Assembly: GCA_001796045.1 (NCBI GenBank)
Contig: MGLN01000194.1
Location: forward strand, 1 to 6,256
From: Caulobacterales bacterium RIFOXYB1_FULL_67_16
GTDB lineage: Bacteria > Pseudomonadota > Alphaproteobacteria > Caulobacterales > Caulobacteraceae
Length of the DNA: 6,256 nt
Direction: 5' to 3'
This document shows, one piece after another, positions 1-5,693 of this stretch (positions are counted from its first letter, which is position 1; each line of letters opens with the position of its first letter). The notes below the pieces were generated by a model. The model saw only the letters and a list, made by a program, of their open reading frames with translations. It was not told the origin of the DNA and ran no database searches. The position numbers were made by a program, and so were the translations under genes.

Positions 1-756
1 GGCGACCTTGTCGATCTCGTCCAGGAAAACGATGCCCTCGTTCTCGGCCAGGATCAGAGCCTCCTTCGTCAGGCTGTCCTGGTCCAGCAGCTTGTCGCCT
101 TCCTCGGCGATCAGCGGGGCGACGGCGTCGCGGACCGCCAGCTTGACCGTCTTGGTGCGACCCCCGCCCATCTTGCCCAGCATCTCCGACAGGTTCAGCA
201 GGCCCACAGCCCCGCCGCCGGGGATGTCCAGCCCCTGGATCGGGGAGGCGGTGTCCGCCAGGGCGATCTCGATCTCCTTGTCGTCCAGCTCGCCGGCCCG
301 CAGCTTCTTCCTGAAGCTGTCGCGGGTCGCCGGTCCCGCCCCGGGCCCGACCAGGGCGTCCAGAATACGGTCCTCGGCCGCGCCCTCGGCCCGCGCCCGT
401 ACTTCGCCGCGCCGCCGCTCGCGCACCATGACCAGGGCGCTCTCGACCAGGTCGCGCATGATCTGATCGACGTCGCGGCCGACATAGCCGACCTCGGTGA
501 ACTTGGTCGCCTCGACCTTGAGGAAGGGCGAACCGGCCAGTCGCGCCAGCCGCCGGGCGATCTCGGTCTTGCCGACGCCGGTCGGGCCGATCATCAGAAT
601 GTTCTTGGGCGTCACCTCGTCGCGCAGGTCTTCCGGGACCCGCTTGCGACGCCAGCGGTTGCGCAGGGCCACGGCCACAGCGCGCTTGGCGTCGTCCTGG
701 CCGACGATATAGCGATCCAGTTCGGAGACGATTTCACGGGGGGAGAGGTCGGTCAT
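1..756 (-). CDS. hslU: ATP-dependent protease ATPase subunit HslU (ClpY), 3' end outside window
   Basis: HslU is the AAA+ unfoldase that feeds proteins into the HslV peptidase in the cytoplasm. The 252 residues present run from the ATG at 756 to the window edge with no stop; the family is usually about 430-450 residues, so roughly the C-terminal 40% is missing. Visible motifs are the N-terminal SPREIVSELDRYIVGQ block (residues 5-20), Walker A GPTGVGKT (57-64), the GYVG pore loop (90-93) and Walker B IVFLDEID (242-249). The stretch from about 110 to 200 fits the HslU-specific I domain. No good Shine-Dalgarno precedes the ATG, but the start gives the canonical family N-terminus. hslV, often directly upstream of hslU, is absent here; ppa is upstream instead and separated by a terminator, so hslU probably has its own promoter within 757-823. 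I could not pick that promoter out. Identification is firm. Confidence 0.97.
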   Translation of the reverse strand, partial: MTDLSPREIVSELDRYIVGQDDAKRAVAVALRNRWRRKRVPEDLRDEVTPKNILMIGPTGVGKTEIARRLARLAGSPFLKVEATKFTEVGYVGRDVDQIMRDLVESALVMVRERRRGEVRARAEGAAEDRILDALVGPGAGPATRDSFRKKLRAGELDDKEIEIALADTASPIQGLDIPGGGAVGLLNLSEMLGKMGGGRTKTVKLAVRDAVAPLIAEEGDKLLDQDSLTKEALILAENEGIVFLDEIDKVA

Positions 757-823
757 GCGGTGCAGATAGGGCGCCGAAGAGCGGAGCGGGAGGGGCGGGG
801 CCCCTGGCAAATCGTCTCGCAGC

Positions 824-855
824 AAAAAGGCGTCCCCCGGACCGGAGGACGCCTT
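824..855 (-). terminator. Rho-independent terminator of ppa
   Basis: Read on the minus strand, a perfect 9-bp stem AAGGCGTCC/GGACGCCTT (847-855 with 827-835) closes an 11-nt loop and runs into a T tract (828-824). It lies 24 bp after the ppa stop codon and 67 bp before the hslU start, so it should uncouple the two genes. Confidence 0.88.
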
Positions 856-879
856 GATGGTTCGGCTATATGCGTCGGA

Positions 880-1428
880 TCAGGCCTTCTTGGCGGCCAG
901 CTTGTCCTGGTGGGCCTTCATGCCGACGGCGATCAGTTCGGCGGCCTCGCCGGCGTCCCCCCAGCCCTTCACCGTGACCGACTTGCCCTTCTCCAGATCC
1001 TTGTAGCGGGTGAAGAAGTGCTCGATCTGCTCGATCAGGATGGCCGGCAGCTGACGATAGCTGGCGATCTCGGTGTAATAGGGGTTCAGCTTGTCGACCG
1101 GCACGGCCAGGATCTTCTCGTCCCCGCCGGCTTCGTCCACCATCTTCAGCACGCCGATGGGCCGCGAGCGGATGACGCAGCCCGGCACGACCGGCGTCGG
1201 GTTCAGCACGATCACGTCGCAGGGATCGCCGTCGTCCGACAGGGTGTGCGGCACGAAGCCGTAGTTGCCCGGATAGTACATGGCCGTGTGCAGGAAGCGG
1301 TCGACGAACAGGGCGCCCGACTCCTTGTCCATCTCATACTTCACCGGCAGACCGCCCTGAGGGATCTCGATGATGACGTTGATGTCCCAGGGGGCGTTTG
1401 GGCCGACCGGAATGGCGTCGAGGTTCAT
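880..1428 (-). CDS. ppa: Inorganic pyrophosphatase (family I, soluble)
   Basis: This cytoplasmic enzyme hydrolyses pyrophosphate to two phosphates with Mg2+, pulling biosynthetic reactions forward. The 182-residue product has the usual length of bacterial family I enzymes. The signature DGDPCDV is at residues 66-72. Active-site residues known from the E. coli enzyme are all present at an offset of one: Glu21, Lys30, Glu32, Arg44, Tyr56, Asp66, Asp68, Asp71, Asp98, Asp103, Lys105, Tyr142 and Lys143. The frame is open back to an ATG at 1542, but the start at 1428 gives the family N-terminus (MNLDAIPVGP), and the extra 38 residues would cross the predicted promoter. The ribosome site is weak (AAAGACC). 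The gene is divergent from the DUF599 gene and ends in its own terminator, so it is probably monocistronic. Nothing looks damaged. Confidence 0.97.
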   Translation of the reverse strand: MNLDAIPVGPNAPWDINVIIEIPQGGLPVKYEMDKESGALFVDRFLHTAMYYPGNYGFVPHTLSDDGDPCDVIVLNPTPVVPGCVIRSRPIGVLKMVDEAGGDEKILAVPVDKLNPYYTEIASYRQLPAILIEQIEHFFTRYKDLEKGKSVTVKGWGDAGEAAELIAVGMKAHQDKLAAKKA

Positions 1429-1466
1429 GGCGGGTCTTTGCTGCGACTGCGAATATTGGGCGATGG

Positions 1467-1495
1467 GTGATAGGACGCGCGAGCGGCCGGGGCAA
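1467..1495 (-). promoter_or_regulatory. Predicted housekeeping-sigma promoter of ppa
   Basis: On the minus strand TTGCCC (1495-1490) is followed after exactly 17 bp by TATCAC (1472-1467). Transcription would start near 1460, giving a leader of about 30 nt before the ppa ATG at 1428. This is sequence inference only. It also argues against translation from the upstream ATG at 1542. Confidence 0.6.
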
Positions 1496-1550
1496 GCGCG
1501 ACGTGCGTCGTCCCCTTGCGCGGTCTGCCGGAGTGGGATCAATACGGAGC

Positions 1551-2234
1551 ATGACCTGGGTTGATTGGGCCGCGCTCGCGCTCTTCTTCATCTGCTGGCT
1601 CGGCTATGCGCCGATCCTGAAGTTCGTCAGCCGCCACGGGGGCTCGCTGAACGACGACATGGCCCATGTCCGCAAGGTGTGGATGGCCTCGATGACCCAT
1701 CGCGACATCCGCCTGGTCGACAGCCAGCTGATGGGCCATTCGATCAACTCCGCCTCCTTCTTCGCCTCGACCAATCTGCTGCTGATCGCGGCCGTGGGCG
1801 GCATATTGTTCGGCGGCGAGAGCAAGCTGGAGGGCTTCGCGGCGGTGGGGGCCGACAATGTGCCGATACGCATCCTGGAGGCCAAGCTGGCCCTGGTTCT
1901 GATCTGCCTGACCCGCGGCTTCCTCGATTTCATCTGGGCTCTGCGGCAGATGAACTACACCCTCGCCCTGATCGGCTCCGCCCCCGAACTGCACCACAAG
2001 ACGGATCGCAAGGCCTTCGGAGATGCGGCGGCCGAACTGTTGAACCCGGCGCTCAGCGCCTTCAGCCAGGGGGTGCGGGGCTATTATTTCGCCCTGGCCG
2101 CAGCGGCCTGGCTCTTCGGACCCCTGTGGCTGGCCCTCGGCGTGGCCTCGTCCTTCGGACTTCTGATCTATCGCCAGGAAGCGTCGCCGGCCGCCCGGGC
2201 CATTCGAAACGCCCGTCGGCTCTTGGGGGAGTGA
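1551..2234 (+). CDS. DUF599 family integral membrane protein
   Basis: The 227-residue protein matches the DUF599 family as I know it; no biochemical function is established for the family. Four hydrophobic segments are visible: about residues 5-24, 68-88, 110-132 with continuation to 142, and 175-207. A conserved cytoplasmic-looking block (about 36-62) carries VRKVWM, MTHRDIRLVDSQL, followed by the small-residue segment SASFFASTNLLLIAAVGG, which is typical of the family. The protein should sit in the inner membrane. I chose the ATG at 1551 because hydrophobic helix 1 follows at once; GGAG at 1546-1549 is too close to be ideal, and a GTG at 1533 is an alternative. The gene is divergent from ppa across 122 bp and has no obvious operon partner. 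The terminator at 2438-2464 could also catch its transcript, but more likely serves the small RNA. Family call is good, role unknown. Confidence 0.85.
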   Translation: MTWVDWAALALFFICWLGYAPILKFVSRHGGSLNDDMAHVRKVWMASMTHRDIRLVDSQLMGHSINSASFFASTNLLLIAAVGGILFGGESKLEGFAAVGADNVPIRILEAKLALVLICLTRGFLDFIWALRQMNYTLALIGSAPELHHKTDRKAFGDAAAELLNPALSAFSQGVRGYYFALAAAAWLFGPLWLALGVASSFGLLIYRQEASPAARAIRNARRLLGE

Positions 2235-2346
2235 ATGTTGCACGCGCGCCCAAGGGTTGCCGCCTGACATTCTCTAAACGGGCGAATTGGGGCGGGCGGC
2301 GCCGCAATTGCGTAACAAGCCGTGACCTGAAAACCGCTCTCGGCGC
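2235..2346. other. Intergenic stretch upstream of the small RNA promoter
   Basis: No convincing coding frame is seen here. It contains a 10-bp palindrome GCGGCGCCGC at 2296-2305 flanked by AATTG (2285-2289) and CAATT (2305-2309). There is no T tract after it, so it is not an obvious intrinsic terminator. It could be an operator or an untranslated 3' end of the DUF599 message. Confidence 0.4.
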
Positions 2347-2375
2347 TTGACCGATTGTGCATCGCAACCTAGATT
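2347..2375 (+). promoter_or_regulatory. Predicted promoter of the candidate small RNA
   Basis: TTGACC (2347-2352) is followed after exactly 17 bp by TAGATT (2370-2375), a good fit to a housekeeping sigma promoter. The expected start site near 2382 falls at the first base of the hairpin array below, and no open reading frame follows before the terminator. Confidence 0.65.
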
Positions 2376-2381
2376 GACCTT

Positions 2382-2464
2382 CGACGCCTTCGGGCGTCTT
2401 GCCCTTCCTGGGCGTTTCCTCCCTATAGACTTTATATGCCGCGCCTTCTGGCGCGGCTTTTTTT
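2382..2464 (+). ncRNA. Candidate small regulatory RNA with anti-Shine-Dalgarno (CCUCC) segment
   Basis: Downstream of the predicted promoter the sequence can fold into three hairpins in about 80 nt. The first is GACGCC-TTCG-GGCGTC (2383-2398), a 6-bp stem capped by a UUCG tetraloop. The second is GCCC-TTCCT-GGGC (2401-2413), with a pyrimidine loop. A single-stranded linker follows, carrying TTTCCTCCC (2415-2423). The third is an intrinsic terminator. A CCUCC segment is complementary to AGGAGG ribosome sites, and known alphaproteobacterial small RNAs (the CcsR/Cuckoo and alpha-r14 types) expose similar C/U-rich motifs to bind mRNAs. That parallel is functional, not proven homology; I do not recognise this as a named RNA. 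The strand is set by the T tract. An alternative is a leader or the trailing end of the DUF599 transcript, but the well-placed promoter argues for an independent unit. Confidence 0.6.
2438..2464 (+). terminator. Strong Rho-independent terminator
   Basis: A perfect 8-bp stem GCCGCGCC/GGCGCGGC (2438-2445 with 2450-2457) closes a TTCT loop and is followed by seven T (2458-2464). The minus-strand side has no T run, so it acts in the plus direction only. It ends 19 bp before the stop codon of the convergent amidohydrolase gene. Confidence 0.92.
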
Positions 2465-2483
2465 CTGACTTGTCGTTGATCAG

Positions 2484-3317
2484 TTACGCGGCCTCGTCGT
2501 GCCAGGGCTCGGCGCAGAGGGCGGCGATGACGCGGTTCAGCGCCTTGGCCGTCGCGCCATGGGCCGGATTGGGGATCTGCCGCGCCTCGTCCAGATAAAG
2601 ACTGCGGCTCAGCTCGATCTGGATCGCCTCGTAGCCGTCGTCCGGCCGCCCCCAGACCTGGGTGGACCAGCCTCCCGCATAGGGTCGGTTCAGCGCCACC
2701 CGCCAGCCTAGCCCTTCGAACAGGTCGCGCAGCCGCCGGGTCAGCCGCGACCGACAAGACGTCCCATGCCGATCGCCCAGCACCACCTCCACCCCCGCCG
2801 CCCGCGCCGGCATCGAATGCCAGTCGATCAGCACAGCCCTTCCGCAGCGCGCGTGGGTGCGGTTCATCAGGTCCGCCAACGCCGCGTGATAGGGTTGGTG
2901 GGCCGCCGCGATCCGCGCCTCGGCCTCGGCCCGAGACAGCTGACGATCGTAAAGGGGCAGGCCGTCCCCGGTCAGCCGGGGAATCAGTCCGTATCCCGCC
3001 CGGGTCTTGACCCCGACCGGGCCCTCGACGTCTGCGATCAGGCCAGGGTCCAGCTCGGTCGGATCGCGGTTCAGGTCCAGATAGGCCCGGCCGATCCGCG
3101 CCTCGATCAGGGGCGCTCCCTGTCTCGGGCCGGACTGGACCAGGGTCCCCACCAGAGCGTCCTCCGCGCTCCTCAGGCTCAGGGGCGGCAGATCGGCGAT
3201 CGCGCCCATGTCCTGAGGGTAGGTCTGGCCGGAATGGGGGGAGGCGAAGACCAGAGCCGTCTGCGGCGCCCCTTCGGGCGGCAGGCTGATCGCGAAACTG
3301 GGCCCGTCCGTCTTCAT
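2484..3317 (-). CDS. N-formylglutamate amidohydrolase family protein
   Basis: Family members hydrolyse N-formyl-L-glutamate to glutamate and formate, the last step of one histidine-degradation route (HutG in some bacteria), but many homologues have unproven substrates. No other hut gene is in view. The 277-residue product shows the family blocks in order: SPHSG (26-30), YLDLNRDPTELD (79-90), LIDWHSMP (163-170) with the likely metal-binding Asp and His, LGDRHG (180-185), NRPYAGGW (210-217) and QIELSRSLYLD (233-243). I chose the ATG at 3317 because GAGGA stands just ahead of it; an in-frame ATG at 3329 would add four residues and lacks a ribosome site. The gene is divergent from cpdR across about 116 bp and convergent with the small RNA. 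No terminator is visible on its own strand after the stop. The family is firm, the substrate is not. Confidence 0.92.
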   Translation of the reverse strand: MKTDGPSFAISLPPEGAPQTALVFASPHSGQTYPQDMGAIADLPPLSLRSAEDALVGTLVQSGPRQGAPLIEARIGRAYLDLNRDPTELDPGLIADVEGPVGVKTRAGYGLIPRLTGDGLPLYDRQLSRAEAEARIAAAHQPYHAALADLMNRTHARCGRAVLIDWHSMPARAAGVEVVLGDRHGTSCRSRLTRRLRDLFEGLGWRVALNRPYAGGWSTQVWGRPDDGYEAIQIELSRSLYLDEARQIPNPAHGATAKALNRVIAALCAEPWHDEAA

Positions 3318-3433
3318 CTGTCCTCGCATAAGCCGTTTCGCTGTGGAAGGAAGGCGGGCGAGCGCGGAATTTCATCGCCGGTTTACGCTTGGCGGCCTAG
3401 GCTGTTCGCCTGTTTGAAACGGGTCCCTCTCGA

Positions 3434-3790
3434 ATGGCGCGCATCCTCCTGGCCGAAGACGACAGTTCGCTTCGCGGTTTCCTCACCCGGGCCCTGGAAC
3501 GGGCCGGCCATCAGGTGATCGACTGCGAAAACGGTGACGACGCCATCGACGCCCTGGAGCACGGCCCCTATGATCTGCTGCTGACCGACATCGTCATGCC
3601 CGGCGCCGACGGAATCGAGGTAGCCCGCGTCGCCGCCGCCCGCCAGCCGGGCCTGCGCATCATGTTCATCACCGGCTTCGCCGCCGTCGCCCTGACCGCC
3701 GCCCAGGCGTCCCCTCAGGCCAAGGTCCTGTCCAAGCCGGTGCATCTGCGCGACTTGGTCAGCGAAGTGGAGCGGATGGTGGCGGCCTGA
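3434..3790 (+). CDS. cpdR: Response regulator CpdR (ClpXP adaptor)
   Basis: This is a 118-residue stand-alone receiver domain with no output domain. The receiver residues are intact: acidic pair Asp9/Asp10, phospho-acceptor Asp52 in LLLTDIVMPGADG, Thr80 in MFITGFAAVAL, and Lys101 in VLSKPVHLRDLV. The blocks FITGFAAVAL and LSKPxHLRDLV are characteristic of CpdR. In Caulobacter, unphosphorylated CpdR binds ClpX and primes it for cell-cycle substrates such as PdeA and, with RcdA and PopA, CtrA; the CckA-ChpT phosphorelay inactivates CpdR by phosphorylation. The C-terminus ends in Ala-Ala, a hydrophobic end of the type ClpX reads, which fits reports that CpdR is itself turned over. No clear Shine-Dalgarno, CtrA box (TTAA-N7-TTAA) or promoter stands out in 3330-3433. 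The gene appears monocistronic. The alternative, another single-domain regulator, is unlikely given these blocks. Confidence 0.93.
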   Translation: MARILLAEDDSSLRGFLTRALERAGHQVIDCENGDDAIDALEHGPYDLLLTDIVMPGADGIEVARVAAARQPGLRIMFITGFAAVALTAAQASPQAKVLSKPVHLRDLVSEVERMVAA

Positions 3791-3814
3791 TATCTGATTT
3801 ATCAGCGGTTTTTT
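3787..3814 (+). terminator. Possible weak terminator of cpdR
   Basis: CTGATA (3787-3792) pairs with TATCAG (3800-3805) around a 7-nt loop, and six T follow at 3809-3814 after CGG. The stem is short and AT-rich and overlaps the cpdR stop codon, so efficiency may be modest. A second GC-rich hairpin, AAGCGGC-CAAA-GCCGCTT (3828-3845), lies just downstream without a T run. Confidence 0.45.
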
Positions 3815-3843
3815 AGAAAACGCGCCGAAGCGGCCAAAGCCGC

Positions 3844-3872
3844 TTGATGCGGGCCGGTCGTGCCGCTATACG
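3844..3872 (+). promoter_or_regulatory. Predicted promoter of tRNA-Val
   Basis: TTGATG (3844-3849) is followed after 17 bp by TATACG (3867-3872), giving a start near 3879, about 36 nt before the mature tRNA. The leader contains an 8-bp hairpin, GCTCTCGA with TCGAGAGC (3885-3892 and 3898-3905, loop ACCCA), which may matter for 5' processing. Confidence 0.65.
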
Positions 3873-3914
3873 ACCGCCCTTCCCGCTCTCGAACCCATCG
3901 AGAGCCGCCAAGGC

Positions 3915-3989
<75 letters not shown>

Positions 3990-4050
3990 TTCCCTCCCAA
4001 GACATTGCAAGCGTTGAAGAAACCGCTCTCGGGCGGTCGAAAACGCCTGT

Positions 4051-4154
4051 TTGCTACAGCGGCTTGCTACAGCAGCAGTGTCTGGATCAGCCCGAAAACG
4101 GTTCTGAAACAACGACTTCAGATGATGCGGCTTGCTACAGCAACCTGCTACGAA
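4051..4154. repeat. TTGCTACAGC repeats, candidate integrase arm-type sites
   Basis: The 10-mer TTGCTACAGC occurs exactly at 4051-4060, 4064-4073 and 4132-4141, and a degenerate copy CTGCTACGAA at 4145-4154. They form two tandem pairs, each with a 13-bp period, all in the same orientation. The second and third copies share 14 identical bases (4061-4074 and 4129-4142). Short direct repeats between attachment core and int are what the N-terminal arm-binding domain of tyrosine integrases recognises. The function here is inferred. Confidence 0.55.
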
Positions 4155-5578
4155 AACCGTCCCAACGGCTCCCTCAACCGTGTTCACGGCCGCCCCATCG
4201 TCGGCGCCCAAATCCTCCCGGCCTGATCATCCGGGGAAGGGTCTTTCACGTTCGGGTGGCGGTGCCCCGGAAGGTTCAGCCGACAGTCGGTCGAACGGAG
4301 GTCTGGCGATCTCTCGGAACAGGCAACCGATCCGAGGCCATACGAAAATCCAAGGTGGTGATCGCTAATCTGGAGCGGTCGTTCTGGGCAGCGGGGGGAA
4401 TATCGGCTGCTGATGCACCTGCCACCGAGATTGCCACGCGACAGCCAGTCGTGGTCGAGGCAGCACCGGTCCCCGTTATGACCTTTGGCGATCTGTTCCG
4501 CCATTTCCATGCCGACCCATCGAAGGTCCGAGCACCCAAAACCCAGATGATCTACGATGGGCTTCTTTGGATCACGTCGAGCGTCTGGGGAGAGAATCGT
4601 TCTCTGACGTCCATAGACCGTTCGGCATGCCGTGAACTGTTGGAGGTGCTCCGCTGGCTACCTTCGAATCCTGTGAAGCGGTTTCCGACCTTGAGTGCCG
4701 TCCAAGCCGCCAAGATGGCGAAGAGGCAGGGTCTACAAACGACCCTCTCCCCCGGCTCGATTAATGGCTACATGGCGAAACTTCGCGCCCTGCTGACTTT
4801 CGCCGCAAACGAAGGATGGATTGGGAAGAACCCAGCGACCGGGCTGAACGTGATTGACCCCATTCGGGATAAGGACAAGCGGCTTCCATTTTCGTCAGAG
4901 CAGCTACGATTAATTTTTGAAGCACCGATCTACAGAGGGTGCGTCGATGACGAATGGCATTTTGCCACGCCGGGACCAAATCGCCCGCGACGCGCGCGTT
5001 TCTGGATTCCGCTAATAGCCCTCTACAGCGGCATGCGGCTTAACGAGATTTGCCAGTTGGATGTCGCTGACGTTCGCCGAGTGGATGGAGTTGATTGTTT
5101 CTGGATCACCGGCGGATCGACGCAGAACGCTGGTGACAAGAGACTGAAAACTGCTTCGAGCGAACGCCTGATACCCATTCATCCGATGCTGATCGCTGCG
5201 GGCTTTATGACCTTCGTTTCCGAAAGGTCGGGCGGTAAGAAGCTCTTCCATGAACTGCCGCGCTCCAAGGCGGGCTACTACTCCGACAGCTTCTCGAAAT
5301 GGTTTGCCCGGTTCCTTGAAAAAGCCGGGGCAGCGCGTCCCAAGACCTGCTTCCATTCGTTTCGCCATTGCTACCGGGACGCTCTTCGAAACGCCGGGGT
5401 GGACCATGAAGCGGCCTTGGCTCTTGGCGGTTGGGCGGCCTCCAGTCGAGACGGAGAGAGCGTTTCAGATGCTTACGGTAAGGGCCTTGGGATCGCCCGA
5501 CTGGCCGAGGCCATAAGTCGGTTGGACTATCAAAGCTTGGACTTGGAGCACCTACTGCCCAGCCCTCGTGGAGGATAG
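4064..5578 (+). CDS. Tyrosine recombinase / site-specific integrase of a tRNA-Val island
   Basis: The protein would catalyse integration and excision of the element at tRNA-Val. An N-terminal segment GLIIRGRVFHVRVAVPR...VGRTEVWRSLGTGNRSEA (nt 4220-4345) resembles the DUF6538-type N-terminal region of such integrases. A SAM-like core-binding domain begins at MTFGDLFRHF (from about 4479). The catalytic domain has Arg in SGMRLNEIC (5036-5038), Lys in RLKTASSERLIP (5147-5149), HSFRH (5354-5368), Trp in LGGW (5432-5434) and the nucleophile Tyr in SDAYGKG (5474-5476), so it looks active. The start is unclear: the frame is open back to a GTG at 3860, through the whole tRNA, and has no ATG before the core-binding domain. 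TTG at 4064 is the only ATG, GTG or TTG codon between the tRNA and the N-terminal segment, but it lies inside a repeat and lacks a ribosome site. Length from there is 504 residues. Base composition is lower in GC than the upstream genes. Confidence 0.88.
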   Translation: MLQQQCLDQPENGSETTTSDDAACYSNLLRKPSQRLPQPCSRPPHRRRPNPPGLIIRGRVFHVRVAVPRKVQPTVGRTEVWRSLGTGNRSEAIRKSKVVIANLERSFWAAGGISAADAPATEIATRQPVVVEAAPVPVMTFGDLFRHFHADPSKVRAPKTQMIYDGLLWITSSVWGENRSLTSIDRSACRELLEVLRWLPSNPVKRFPTLSAVQAAKMAKRQGLQTTLSPGSINGYMAKLRALLTFAANEGWIGKNPATGLNVIDPIRDKDKRLPFSSEQLRLIFEAPIYRGCVDDEWHFATPGPNRPRRARFWIPLIALYSGMRLNEICQLDVADVRRVDGVDCFWITGGSTQNAGDKRLKTASSERLIPIHPMLIAAGFMTFVSERSGGKKLFHELPRSKAGYYSDSFSKWFARFLEKAGAARPKTCFHSFRHCYRDALRNAGVDHEAALALGGWAASSRDGESVSDAYGKGLGIARLAEAISRLDYQSLDLEHLLPSPRGG

Positions 5579-5590
5579 AAAGCCCGCAAG

Positions 5591-5677
5591 TCTATGCACG
5601 TTTTCCCGACATGCATAGAAAACTGGGTTTCCCTATACAGGTTCGCATAGGGTCGGGCCGAATGCCCGATAGGGCAT
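5591..5677. promoter_or_regulatory. Dyad-rich intergenic region between integrase and cargo gene
   Basis: Three inverted repeats lie in under 90 bp: TCTATGCA/TGCATAGA (5591-5598, 5612-5619; 13-nt gap), CCCTAT/ATAGGG (5631-5636, 5647-5652; 10-nt gap) and ATGCCC-GATA-GGGCAT (5662-5677). The first two share CTATGC/GCATAG-like half-sites. None has a T tract on either strand, so operator sites or an mRNA structure near the next start are more likely than terminators. Confidence 0.45.
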
Positions 5678-5693
5678 GCCTTGGGGGGCGGAA

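Noticed and set aside
760..1470. 236-residue plus-strand open frame opposite ppa
   Set aside because: It is antisense to a complete and motif-perfect pyrophosphatase gene and also crosses the ppa terminator and promoter; its sequence shows no family features.
2383..2398. UUCG-capped hairpin as the terminator of the DUF599 gene
   Set aside because: It is followed by TTGCCC instead of a T tract, and it begins at the predicted start of the small RNA.
2062..3375. 437-residue open frame on the minus strand overlapping the amidohydrolase gene
   Set aside because: It is the out-of-frame shadow of a high-GC gene: the product is rich in Arg, Gly and Pro without family motifs, whereas the other minus frame carries all amidohydrolase blocks.
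3330..3433. CtrA box or promoter upstream of cpdR
   Set aside because: No TTAA-N7-TTAA match and no promoter with acceptable boxes and spacing was found on either strand, so none is annotated.
4005..4368. Short plus-strand frames (4005-4226 and 4132-4368) beside the integrase start, considered as an alternative N-terminus or an excisionase
   Set aside because: Neither shows a helix-turn-helix or an integrase-like N-terminal pattern; they are low-complexity readings of the repeat region, and no slippery sequence supports a frameshift into the integrase.
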